From Muribaculaceae bacterium (lineage in GTDB: Bacteria; Bacteroidota; Bacteroidia; Bacteroidales; Muribaculaceae): DNA of 45,578 nt. The notes beneath the pieces are model-generated. The model was given only the letters and a program-made list of their open reading frames with translations, was not told the origin of the DNA and searched no databases. The translations under genes were made by a program, and so were the position numbers. Position 1 is the first letter of the stretch; each line of letters starts with the position of its first letter. The stretch spans positions 1-45,578 of the forward strand of contig JAHHQT010000004.1 of assembly GCA_020026215.1 (NCBI GenBank), written 5' to 3'. Positions 25,591 through 33,251 of this stretch are shown here, one piece after another.

Positions 25591-26111
25591 TTGTCTTTCA
25601 ATAGTTTAACCAAATTCTGCTTTGCCCTCGAAATATGCGATTTAACTGTACCTTCGGGCATATTCATTATCTTTGCCACCTCTTTAACAGGCTTGTCCTC
25701 CATAAAAAAGAGCACGGCTACCGACCGTTGCACCTCATTCAGCATCAGCAATGCACCATTGACATCTATTCGGGCATCCATATTGTCGGAAACCGATTCA
25801 TGCGACAGATTCTCCAAATCTTCTCCGCTTGCTTCTCGGCTTTTCCTTGACCAATCGTAAAACTCATTGTAGGCAATCCTATAAATCCATGTAGAAAATC
25901 GAGATATGCCTTTAAATGATTTTATTGAGATATAGGCTTTTAAGAACGTTTCCTGCGCCAAGTCATCAGCCAAAGCAGGATCACGCGTAAGTCGCATAAA
26001 CAATCGCCGCACTTCCGCTTCATAAGCCACGACCAACTGCCCGAACGCATCCCTGTCATCCAGTATGGCACTTCGGGCAATCAGCCTTAACTCTGTCAGT
26101 CTATTCAACAT
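25587..26111 (-). CDS. RNA polymerase ECF-type sigma factor
   Basis: 174 residues. Region 2 (about 25-95) includes the core-binding DDLAQETFLKAY and the -10-binding FSTWIYRIAYNEFYDWSR. Region 4 (about 115-170) has the helix-turn-helix PVKEVAKIMNMPEGTVKSHI. It overlaps the 3' end of the DUF6249 gene by 11 bases and the next gene by 4. No FecR-like anti-sigma or STN receptor is nearby, so this is not the usual TonB-linked type. An ECF-like promoter in front of the operon suggests self-activation. Confidence 0.93.
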   Translation of the reverse strand: MLNRLTELRLIARSAILDDRDAFGQLVVAYEAEVRRLFMRLTRDPALADDLAQETFLKAYISIKSFKGISRFSTWIYRIAYNEFYDWSRKSREASGEDLENLSHESVSDNMDARIDVNGALLMLNEVQRSVAVLFFMEDKPVKEVAKIMNMPEGTVKSHISRAKQNLVKLLKDK

Positions 26112-26667
26112 GGGTATCGTCGTTCTCGTCGTTTTGCTTTTTCTCTTTCCTGTTCACCAGATAAACAATCAACTTCGCCAACCCCATTAGAAAAATCATG
26201 GAAGTCAATATTGCCACATCATAATTTTCCCCCCAGACAAAAAATAGAGAGACAGCCACACCTACTGCCATCACAATAAGGGCAGAACTCAAAGCATCCG
26301 TTTTCTTTCGTTGCTTACCGTCAGCAAACACATAGTCCGGTAAAACGACTCCTTTTTCCAACGCCTTTATCGCCAACTCATTTCTCATCCTTGTCCTTTT
26401 GATTTTAGAATAGATGTTCAAGGCTACAAGAATCAAGATAAAGATGAACGGAGTAACACACCCAACAACGCTGACAACGTCAATATGATCCTCTGACTCA
26501 TTCACGCATTTTTCCACTAACAAGGATGCATCTTTTGTCTCCACCTCAGTTACAACATTAGCGGTATCCAATTCTAAAGAATCACGTGGAACACACTCTT
26601 CTGCCTGGATGGCAAACGCAAACGACATAAACAATGTCAACAATAGTACTTTACTTAAATTTTTCAT
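26101..26667 (-). CDS. DUF6249-like membrane protein
   Basis: 188 residues. A signal peptide (about 1-22, ending IQAEE) is followed by a short extracytoplasmic stretch of about 45 residues, a membrane helix (about 66-87), a conserved-looking loop (MRNELAIKALEKGVVLPDYV) and two further helices (about 124-143 and 148-168), ending in a charged tail. This matches the Bacteroidota DUF6249 family, which often accompanies ECF sigma genes. Function unknown. It is the first gene of the sigma operon, so it may sense the signal or be the main output. Confidence 0.75.
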   Translation of the reverse strand: MKNLSKVLLLTLFMSFAFAIQAEECVPRDSLELDTANVVTEVETKDASLLVEKCVNESEDHIDVVSVVGCVTPFIFILILVALNIYSKIKRTRMRNELAIKALEKGVVLPDYVFADGKQRKKTDALSSALIVMAVGVAVSLFFVWGENYDVAILTSMIFLMGLAKLIVYLVNRKEKKQNDENDDTHVE

Positions 26668-26701
26668 TTTAACTGTTCTTTTAATAACTAAATTCTATGC
26701 G

Positions 26702-26731
26702 TTAGACGCACCAACCCCAGCAAAAGGTTGC
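26702..26731 (-). promoter_or_regulatory. ECF-sigma-type promoter (autoregulation candidate)
   Basis: Minus strand: GCAACC (26726-26731), 17 bases, CGTCTAA (26702-26708). This is the AAC / CGTC architecture of ECF promoters and unlike the TTTG/TAnnTTTG boxes elsewhere in the window. It is 34 bases upstream of the first gene of the sigma operon. Confidence 0.6.
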
Positions 26732-26745
26732 ACTGAAAACAAAAA

Positions 26746-26789
26746 AAACTATTCTTTCACTTGTTTCATTTAGCAAGAAAGAATAGTTT
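26746..26789 (-). terminator. Intrinsic terminator of the meaB operon
   Basis: Perfect 13-bp stem AAACTATTCTTTC / GAAAGAATAGTTT with an 18-base loop and a run of eight U in minus-strand RNA, 25 bases past the meaB stop. Confidence 0.85.
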
Positions 26790-26814
26790 CTATATTATAG
26801 TTGAGATTATTAAG

Positions 26815-27915
26815 CTATTTCTTCAAACCCATTTTTGCAAAATAATATTTCAATACATCATGGGCAGCAACGAATGAGCTTTGACGATTTTCCAATACGT
26901 TTTGTTTCTTCAACTTCAACATAGCTTGGATTTCTTCGTCGCGATAGAAGTTTTCCTTTAATTGTTCGTCAATAGTCTCATACATCCAATATTTCTCTTG
27001 TTCCATTCTTCGGCTTTCAAAGAATCCGTTCCCTTTCACATAGTCGAAATATCTGTAAATCATGTCCCAAACTTCCTTGATACCTAATTCGTAATAGCCA
27101 GAATAGGTCAAAACTTCAGGCATCCAACCCGATGTTGTTGGTGGGAACAAGTGCAATGCGCTTTGGAATTGCGCTTTAGCCAACATGGCACGGTCAATAT
27201 TGTCACCGTCAGCCTTGTTGATGACGATACCGTCTGCCATTTCCATAATACCACGTTTGATACCCTGCAATTCATCTCCTGTACCTGCCAATTGAATCAA
27301 AAGGAAGAAGTCCACCATAGAGTGAACGGCAATTTCACTTTGACCGACACCCACAGTTTCCACGAAGATATTGTTATAGCCTGCGGCTTCACAAAGCACG
27401 ATAGTTTCACGGGTCTTACGCGCAACACCTCCTAAAGAACCAGCTGATGGACTAGGACGAATGAACGCTTTCGGATTCAATGCCAATTTTTCCATACGGG
27501 TCTTGTCTCCCAAAATACTACCCTTCGTACGTTCACTACTTGGGTCAATAGCCAATACAGCCAATTTACCGCCTTGCTTCAACACATGCAAGCCAAATAC
27601 GTCGATAGAGGTACTCTTTCCGGCTCCCGGCACACCGGTAATACCGATTCTCAAAGAGTTTCCTGCGTAAGGCAGACATTTTTCAATCACTTCTTGTGCG
27701 ACTTTCTGATGTTCTTCGGCAAGACTTTCAACCAATGTCACAGCACGGCTCAATATTGTTACGTCACCTTTCAGAATGCCTTCAACATATTCTCCGGCTG
27801 ACATCAATTTCTTTCTCTTCTTAGGTTTAAGATAAGGATTGACTTGTGGAGGTTGTACAACTCCCTTATTCACCGTCAAACCGGCGTATTCTTCGTTGTT
27901 CTCAGGGTGTTCCAT
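26815..27915 (-). CDS. meaB: MeaB/ArgK-type G3E GTPase, methylmalonyl-CoA mutase chaperone
   Basis: 366 residues. Walker A GVPGAGKS at 94-101, DPSSERTKGSILGDKTRM, and the switch FVETVGVGQSE are family hallmarks; NKADGDN is the guanine motif. MeaB guards the adenosylcobalamin of methylmalonyl-CoA mutase during loading and repair, used in propionate/succinate metabolism. The mutase genes are not in the window. The gene starts 10 bases after the third DUF1573 gene ends, so it shares a transcript with envelope proteins. Confidence 0.94.
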   Translation of the reverse strand: MEHPENNEEYAGLTVNKGVVQPPQVNPYLKPKKRKKLMSAGEYVEGILKGDVTILSRAVTLVESLAEEHQKVAQEVIEKCLPYAGNSLRIGITGVPGAGKSTSIDVFGLHVLKQGGKLAVLAIDPSSERTKGSILGDKTRMEKLALNPKAFIRPSPSAGSLGGVARKTRETIVLCEAAGYNNIFVETVGVGQSEIAVHSMVDFFLLIQLAGTGDELQGIKRGIMEMADGIVINKADGDNIDRAMLAKAQFQSALHLFPPTTSGWMPEVLTYSGYYELGIKEVWDMIYRYFDYVKGNGFFESRRMEQEKYWMYETIDEQLKENFYRDEEIQAMLKLKKQNVLENRQSSFVAAHDVLKYYFAKMGLKK

Positions 27916-27925
27916 ATCGTAATTT

Positions 27926-28975
27926 TTATTTCATTCCTACAATTCTGACTTTAGCAGCAGAATTGAACGGATCATTTGTTAATATTAATAATTCACTGTT
28001 TAATATATTGTTATCAATAAATGAGGTATTGATTTCAATCTCTATTGTTTGGTGGTTGCCGGGAAGAATCTCCAACTTTTGGTTGTTCTTCACCTCAACA
28101 GCCTTGTCCTGCGATGAAACGGAATACACCACAAGCGGTCTCGAACCGATGTTCTCCAACCTGACCTTGCCTTGCAACAGTTTCTTTTCTCCGTAACTGT
28201 CAAAGATAATTTTCGTCGTCTCCAATCGCAATTTTGGAGCATTTTGAGCAGATACACTTCTATCATTACGTCCCGCCACTATAGATGCGGAAACAGGCAT
28301 TCGCAGCACATCTTCTCCCAATTTTATCTTCAGACTTTTTTCATACAACCCGAAATCAACTGTTGTATCGCTTTGAAGTGTGAATTTCATCGTAAATACA
28401 TTTTTCGGTGGTATGACTTCAGGATATATTTCAAAATCCACATGCTGTGGAAGTTCCAGTAATTGGCATTCAATAGTATCCTCTGATACATTGCAGCCCG
28501 ACAATTTCACCGTGCGCCTGTTTCCGCGTTCCACCTGTCGGAAATTGACCATTTCATTCAGCAGTCTGACCGACTTTCTCTTTATCGGGAAACGGATTTC
28601 CAATGTAGAGTCCGAAGGACGCACATTGCCGACAATCGTCAGTTCATAAACCGTGTCAGGCGACGACACATAAATCGTCTTGTCAAAGTATCCCGGTCGC
28701 ATATCGGGATTGTATTTCACGGGAAGCACATACGTTTCTCCCGATTGTACAGTTGTTTTCTTAAAATCAGCGGCAATACACCCGCAAGAGGTCTTCACGT
28801 TCAGAAGCTCCACAGGATAAGTGCCTATATTTTTACATTCAAACCTTTTCTCTACAGCACCTTCCTCTTCGTCAAATGTGCCATAGTCGATAATGGTTTC
28901 TTTCCATTGCAACTGACTGAAAGCCATTTGCGAAACCAACGCCATCACCATTAAAAGGAGTGAACGTTTCATCAT
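27926..28975 (-). CDS. DUF1573 protein, long form
   Basis: 349 residues. The signal peptide ends QMAFSQ (about 20). The N-terminal DUF1573 domain has the YGTFDEEEG opening and a TSCGCIAADF motif (Cys-Gly-Cys). About 220 residues follow with further Ig/MSP-like beta repeats (KIIFDSYGEKKLLQGKVRLE near 255). DUF1573 proteins are secreted beta-sandwich proteins of unknown role in Bacteroidota. It overlaps the preceding DUF1573 gene by 4 bases and precedes meaB. Confidence 0.85.
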   Translation of the reverse strand: MMKRSLLLMVMALVSQMAFSQLQWKETIIDYGTFDEEEGAVEKRFECKNIGTYPVELLNVKTSCGCIAADFKKTTVQSGETYVLPVKYNPDMRPGYFDKTIYVSSPDTVYELTIVGNVRPSDSTLEIRFPIKRKSVRLLNEMVNFRQVERGNRRTVKLSGCNVSEDTIECQLLELPQHVDFEIYPEVIPPKNVFTMKFTLQSDTTVDFGLYEKSLKIKLGEDVLRMPVSASIVAGRNDRSVSAQNAPKLRLETTKIIFDSYGEKKLLQGKVRLENIGSRPLVVYSVSSQDKAVEVKNNQKLEILPGNHQTIEIEINTSFIDNNILNSELLILTNDPFNSAAKVRIVGMK

Positions 28976-29364
28976 CTTCGTGTTCGTTTACGCGGAATCA
29001 CACTACCGATTACTCGCAATGTTACCGCCTTGTTGTCTGTTTTCACCACCATTGTCTTGTTGAAAGCTCCAGGAGCCAAAGGCAAATAGGTAATTGTCAC
29101 CTTTCCCTTTTCGCCCGGCATCACCGGCTTGCGTGAAAAGTCAGGTATCGTACATCCGCAAGCGCCTTTGGTGGAAACAATCACCAATGGACCGTTGCCA
29201 ACATTCTCAAATTCAAAGTCATAGGAAACATTGCCCTTTTCCTGCTTAATATAGCCGAAATCATGGGTAGTGACCTTGAATTTAATCTTGCCCTCTTTCT
29301 TCTCCGCCATTGTCAATGAAACGGAAAACACAGCCAATAATATGATTAAAAAAGTTCTTTTCAT
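28972..29364 (-). CDS. DUF1573 protein
   Basis: 130 residues from the ATG at 29362-29364 (MKRTFLII); the frame extends three codons upstream only to a TTG, so the ATG is preferred. A signal peptide (to about residue 20, LTMAE) precedes one DUF1573 domain with THDFGYI and GACGCTIPDF. It is very similar in layout to the gene before it (29376-29777), so the two look like tandem copies. Function unknown. Confidence 0.87.
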   Translation of the reverse strand: MKRTFLIILLAVFSVSLTMAEKKEGKIKFKVTTHDFGYIKQEKGNVSYDFEFENVGNGPLVIVSTKGACGCTIPDFSRKPVMPGEKGKVTITYLPLAPGAFNKTMVVKTDNKAVTLRVIGSVIPRKRTRR

Positions 29365-29375
29365 AAAATGCAATC

Positions 29376-29777
29376 TTACTTCTGTTCTGGGACCACAGTT
29401 CCCGTCAAAGCCAAAGAGGTAAAGGCATCTGTGGTTTTCACTCTTACCATCTTGTAGAAACCGCCCGGACGGTTACGTGGATTATAAGTTACTTTTATAA
29501 TTCCACTCTTACCCGGAGCTATCGGTTTGCGTGGATAGTCAGGTTTCGTACATCCACAAGATGCACGTGCATAGATGATAATCAATGGTTCGTTGCCCTC
29601 ATTTGTAATCTTGAATTCACAAGACACAGGGCCTTTTTCTTCTTTGATAATACCAAAGTCATGAGTGGTAGTATCAAAAACAGTCTTCGCACCACTTCCC
29701 GTCTTTTCCTTCTCCTGCGCAACGGCAAGATTCAAGGAGAAAAGTGCTATCATCAGTAATGCTATCAATCGTTTCAT
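29376..29777 (-). CDS. DUF1573 protein
   Basis: 133 residues. The signal peptide ends LAVAQ (about 21). A single DUF1573 domain has THDFGIIKEEKG and ASCGCTKPDYPRKPIAPG. The CGC pair is shared by all three DUF1573 genes in this run. Secreted, probably periplasmic. It starts the DUF1573 triplet, 36 bases after the PorT-like gene. Confidence 0.87.
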   Translation of the reverse strand: MKRLIALLMIALFSLNLAVAQEKEKTGSGAKTVFDTTTHDFGIIKEEKGPVSCEFKITNEGNEPLIIIYARASCGCTKPDYPRKPIAPGKSGIIKVTYNPRNRPGGFYKMVRVKTTDAFTSLALTGTVVPEQK

Positions 29778-29813
29778 TATTTCAATCTTTAAAGTTTTTC
29801 AAAAGAACAAGGC

Positions 29814-30587
29814 TTAGAAGTTGTATCCCAAAGATACATTCCAGTTCAAGTTCTTGATTTTGTAGGCCGGAGCACCAGGATTCTGTTTGGCAAGATTCTT
29901 CAAACTGCGTTCATAGAAAACGCCCAAATAATAGTGTTTGAAGAAAGTAAAGCCTGTACCGATTTTCAAGCCCAGATCAGAGTGTCCCACAGCAAGGAAA
30001 TCGCGTGATTCCAAACCAAAGTAGTCACTCTTTATTGTTGATTTGTCAAAAACCAAATCACCGTTTTCTTCACCGAAGGCGATATAGTTTCTTTGTTTTT
30101 TCTTACCATTGACTCCGTAGGCATAGTAGCCTCCTAAATCAAATTCCCATTCCATGTTTTCCATCAAGTTCAAACGAAAAGTAAGCATGAACGGAATATG
30201 CAAATAATTGAAACGAGAATGAATGAACGAGCTACCCATATAGTCACTGTTGGCATCGGCGGCCATCAAAGCACAGTCAAAACTGCGGTTTTCGAACGAA
30301 AGTCCGGTTTGGATAGCCAATAATTTCGTGATGTTCAGATAGGCAGCGCCACCCACTTGTCCGCCCATTCTCCAATAGATATTGTTTTGTATCATTTCAG
30401 AGTTGGCTGAAAGAAAATTGGTGGAGATGCTCGATGAATTCAATCCTACACGTACACCGAAAGTTACAATCTTGTCAGGTCGTGAATTGTCAAAAACCTT
30501 CGTACGGTTTTGTGCCATAGCTGAAAAAAATGGCATGACCATACAGATTAGCAGTAATATCTTAACTCGTTTCATCGATGTTTCCAT
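29814..30587 (-). CDS. PorT-like outer-membrane beta-barrel protein
   Basis: 257 residues (253 if the ATG four codons in, MKRVKILL, is used). A signal peptide ending AMAQ precedes alternating amphipathic strands typical of a small OMP_b-brl_2 barrel (FGVRVGLNSS; AYLNITKLLAIQTGLSFEN; LGLKIGTGFTFFKHYYLGVFY) and a terminal aromatic (SLGYNF). Such proteins are often labelled PorT family, but a role in T9SS cannot be claimed from this. It probably heads the DUF1573-meaB transcript. Confidence 0.8.
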   Translation of the reverse strand: METSMKRVKILLLICMVMPFFSAMAQNRTKVFDNSRPDKIVTFGVRVGLNSSSISTNFLSANSEMIQNNIYWRMGGQVGGAAYLNITKLLAIQTGLSFENRSFDCALMAADANSDYMGSSFIHSRFNYLHIPFMLTFRLNLMENMEWEFDLGGYYAYGVNGKKKQRNYIAFGEENGDLVFDKSTIKSDYFGLESRDFLAVGHSDLGLKIGTGFTFFKHYYLGVFYERSLKNLAKQNPGAPAYKIKNLNWNVSLGYNF

Positions 30588-30644
30588 TAATTGTTTTATA
30601 TAATGCGAAGATACGAAAATTCAAATTAGAAAACACGTTATATC

Positions 30645-31136
30645 CTAAAAAATACTTTCCGAAAACTCCCCATTATCCATATATTTTTCTAAATATTCTA
30701 CGATTCCCCTGACTGTCGTATCATTAAGCAAAATCGTACGGTTTTTGTCCATCAGAAACAATGCGGGCAAGGAACTGAATTCGTAGTCCTCTCCTGCCAT
30801 AATACTCATTGACTTGTTCACCGCCTCCACTCGTCCGGGCACATCCGCCAGATTCTGCCATTCATCAAAATCGCCCGCCACACAGACAGAATAGACAGTC
30901 AATGCCTTTGCATCGACAAACCGCATCACGTCTTGCGAAGACAGGCTGTCGCTGACTTCTTCACAGATATTACAATCGGGATTGTTGAAATACAACAAGG
31001 CAAAAGGAGTCTCCATGGATTCCAGCGAAACAGTATCACCAAGACGTGTTTCCATGTCAAAGGGGGCAGCCTTTTTCTGGGCTACGACAGGCAGACAAAA
31101 TGCCACCAAAAGCAGTATTATCCAATGCGTTTTCAT
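30645..31136 (-). CDS. Secreted thioredoxin-like protein
   Basis: 163 residues from the ATG at 31134-31136 (MKTHWIILL); the frame reaches seven codons further to a GTG without signal-peptide character. The signal peptide ends LPVVAQ. A thioredoxin fold follows with the redox motif CNIC in NPDCNICEEVSD and a cis-proline in SSLPALFLMDK. It is probably a periplasmic disulphide reductase or a TlpA-like partner. A Bacteroidota promoter lies 21 bases upstream. It is 57 bases from the PorT-like gene and may be its first partner. Confidence 0.82.
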   Translation of the reverse strand: MKTHWIILLLVAFCLPVVAQKKAAPFDMETRLGDTVSLESMETPFALLYFNNPDCNICEEVSDSLSSQDVMRFVDAKALTVYSVCVAGDFDEWQNLADVPGRVEAVNKSMSIMAGEDYEFSSLPALFLMDKNRTILLNDTTVRGIVEYLEKYMDNGEFSESIF

Positions 31137-31156
31137 TTCTCGCTTGTCTCTACCCA

Positions 31157-31186
31157 CAAATATAGTAAAACAAACGGTCTGCCAAA
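31157..31186 (-). promoter_or_regulatory. Promoter of the thioredoxin-like gene
   Basis: Minus strand: TTTG (31183-31186), 18 bases, TATATTTG (31157-31164); both boxes match the consensus. The upstream GTG of the reading frame lies inside the -7 box, which supports the ATG at 31136. Confidence 0.7.
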
Positions 31187-31224
31187 AGTCTTTTCAATAT
31201 TTTTAAAGCCAGCCAAGACAGAAA

Positions 31225-32595
31225 TTAAAGATGCAAATGCTTTCGGATTTGACTGCGCATTCGCAATCCCAACAATGTGACAGAGCAGGCAAACCCGATA
31301 AGATAAGCCAACCAAACACCCGAAATTCCCATACCGACAGGGAATCCCAACAGATAACCGCAAGGAATGGCAACCAAAAAATAAGCCACGAATGAAATCC
31401 ACATGATAACATTGACATCCGACAATCCACGCAACGAGTTGGTCAAAATAATCTGCATACTGTCACCCAACTGGTAAAGCATTAGAATCGGCAATAGTAT
31501 TTTTACCACATCATTGACCTTGACATCGTCAGTAAACACAAAGCCAATATAGTCCTTCGTGATGAACAGCACAACACAAACCACCAAAGCAACGCCAATT
31601 ACCAAATGGATTCCTGCGAGAGTAATTTTACGCACTTTCGCCCAATCTCCAGCCCCTTTGAAGAAACTGGTGCGGATAGCTACCGCCGAGCCCAAGCCCA
31701 AATAAGTAGTAAAACTGATGAGCGAAATTGTGATGGCTACCTGATGTGCGGCAAGCGACAAACTCCCCAACCATCCCGTCATGATTGCCGTTACACAGAA
31801 TGTCCCAGCTTCCATTCCCTGTTGCAACCCGATAGGCCAGCCTATGACATTCAGTTTTTTCCACCACGACAGACTGATGCGGATTTCTCGGAACCCCTTG
31901 CGATAAGGCACATAGTCCTTGCGTTTCATAAATACGGCAATAAACATCAACAGCATAAAGATACGAGATACCAAGGTACTGATTCCGGCACCTATCAGTC
32001 CCATTTCAGGACAGCCCAATTTACCATAAATCAGGATATAGTTTCCAATGACATTCAACAAGTTACCTATCAATAACACCCACATCGAAATAGACGGTTG
32101 GGCAATACCCTCCACAAACTGACGGAACGAGTTGGCAAGCATCACAAACACTACAGAGGAGAGAGAAATCAAGAAATAAGGTTCAATCAACGGCTTCAGT
32201 TCCTGCGGTTGGTCGAGCATTTCCAAATTAAGATAAATGCCCGAAAGCACCGACACAATCAGAATGGTCGTCGTAAAATTGGCAACGATACTGTTCTTTA
32301 GCCAACCGCCAATGGCGATATATTTGTGCTTAGCCATACTTTCACCAATGAGTGGAATCAGACTGAACGAAAACCCTGTTCCCAAAATGCTAAAGGCATT
32401 GATAACATTGTTGACAAACGAAGCGGCGGCAAGTTCAGCAGTAGAGTGCTGTCCCACCATAATCGTATCTGCCAAACCGGTGATAATTGCACCAAACTGA
32501 CCGATAATGATAGGAATACCTAATACGATAATTGATTTATATTGTTTTTTATAGTCTGAAAGTGTTTGAAAAAGGCGGATTCTTTCCATAAACAT
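31225..32595 (-). CDS. MATE-family multidrug/cation antiporter
   Basis: 456 residues with about 12 membrane helices. The first repeat has PIIIGQFGAIITGLADTIMVGQHS (first 20 shown in part), the second GWPIGLQQGMEAGTFCVTAI; both are MATE signatures of the NorM/MatE type. It exports cationic compounds in exchange for Na+ or H+. A second ATG two codons in (MERIRLF) is an equally good start. The leader is about 200 bases long and contains a small reading frame and an inverted repeat, so expression may be controlled after initiation. Confidence 0.93.
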   Translation of the reverse strand: MFMERIRLFQTLSDYKKQYKSIIVLGIPIIIGQFGAIITGLADTIMVGQHSTAELAAASFVNNVINAFSILGTGFSFSLIPLIGESMAKHKYIAIGGWLKNSIVANFTTTILIVSVLSGIYLNLEMLDQPQELKPLIEPYFLISLSSVVFVMLANSFRQFVEGIAQPSISMWVLLIGNLLNVIGNYILIYGKLGCPEMGLIGAGISTLVSRIFMLLMFIAVFMKRKDYVPYRKGFREIRISLSWWKKLNVIGWPIGLQQGMEAGTFCVTAIMTGWLGSLSLAAHQVAITISLISFTTYLGLGSAVAIRTSFFKGAGDWAKVRKITLAGIHLVIGVALVVCVVLFITKDYIGFVFTDDVKVNDVVKILLPILMLYQLGDSMQIILTNSLRGLSDVNVIMWISFVAYFLVAIPCGYLLGFPVGMGISGVWLAYLIGFACSVTLLGLRMRSQIRKHLHL

Positions 32596-32683
32596 ATATA
32601 CAAATTAATGCTTCACAGACTTCAAAGTCTATGAATGGCATGAATGAACAAATTCTGAATTAAAAAATAAGCGGGGAATGATA

Positions 32684-32770
32684 TTAGAATATGGAAGAGC
32701 CTCTTGTTGTCCAATTGACGAACAAGATGTTCATGACACGTACCGATTTATTCTTTGAAATAGTAAACAT
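32684..32770 (-). other. Possible leader reading frame of the MATE gene
   Basis: ATG at 32768-32770 and 28 codons (MFTISKNKSVRVMNILFVNW at the start), stop at 32684. It lies about 25 bases after the expected transcription start. Inside it is a 7-base inverted repeat, TCTTGTT (32702-32708) and AACAAGA (32721-32727). No homology can be named; it may be chance. Confidence 0.3.
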
Positions 32771-32799
32771 GATTGACGACTCTCTATCTTTTTCGACTG

Positions 32800-32831
32800 C
32801 AAAGGTAATCAAAATCGCATATTTTCACAAA
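32800..32831 (-). promoter_or_regulatory. Promoter of the MATE gene
   Basis: Minus strand: TTTG (32828-32831), 20 bases, TACCTTTG (32800-32807); full matches to both boxes. Confidence 0.7.
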
Positions 32832-32998
32832 TTCAAACAGCCACCGATAGTCACAAAGAAAGGACTTTCATCAAGGGAAAATGTTCAAAAAAAGAAAACC
32901 GCCCCCATTATTTCAAAGAAAAAGTTTCCCACAAAAGCGGAAACCAAAGCATCAGTTTCCTAAGGATTTTCATCGTTAACAAGCCCTAAAATTTCGAT

Positions 32999-33137
32999 TG
33001 TTCCACGGAAAATATCTAATTACTCTTCCCAATTCTAAAAAACTGTTTCACGGAGTTAATTCCCTATATAATGGCAAAGTACATCGTGGAACATTCTATA
33101 CACACTTGTTAATAAGTCCGTCTTTTCCCGTGGAACA
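32999..33137. repeat. Four parS-like half-sites at regular spacing
   Basis: TGTTCCACG at 32999-33007, TGTTTCACG at 33044-33052, then the opposite orientation CGTGGAACA at 33085-33093 and 33129-33137. Steps are 45, 41 and 44 bases, about four helical turns each. Each is one half of the parS palindrome TGTTCCACGTGGAACA; none has a good second half. They stand upstream of parA-parB and could be ParB-binding sites for segregation or for autoregulation. Confidence 0.6.
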
Positions 33138-33175
33138 ATAGGCATGTTATTAACAAAAAGGGCAAGTTATCAACA
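33107..33175. other. Cluster of DnaA-box-like 9-mers
   Basis: TTATTAACA on the minus strand at 33107-33115, the same on the plus strand at 33147-33155, and TTATCAACA at 33167-33175. Each differs by one or two bases from the DnaA box TTATCCACA. With the AT-rich surroundings, the divergent genes and the parS-like sites this could be an origin region, but no dnaA gene is in the window. Confidence 0.4.
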
Positions 33176-33201
33176 ATTGAATGCGATTTTCAGTTTTTCA
33201 C

Positions 33202-33232
33202 TTTGCGGTTGAAAAGAAAAATAATTCCTTTG
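33202..33232 (+). promoter_or_regulatory. parA promoter
   Basis: TTTG (33202-33205), 19 bases, TTCCTTTG (33225-33232), one change from TAnnTTTG; 20 bases before the ATG. Confidence 0.65.
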
Positions 33233-33251
33233 CATTATAAAATTTATCTCT

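Larger units (their letters stand above)
32596..33251. other. 656-base divergent region: MATE leader, parS-like half-sites, DnaA-like boxes
   Basis: No convincing gene. From left to right it holds the MATE leader and promoter (minus), an A-rich stretch (32870-32960), four parS-like half-sites (32999-33137), three DnaA-box-like 9-mers (33107-33175) and the parA promoter (plus). The features are listed separately below. Confidence 0.65.

Noticed and set aside
32691..32963. A 90-codon open frame on the plus strand in the MATE/parA gap
   Set aside because: It runs through the minus-strand MATE promoter and an A-rich stretch, ends in Lys/Thr/Ser-rich low complexity, and has no promoter, signal or domain.
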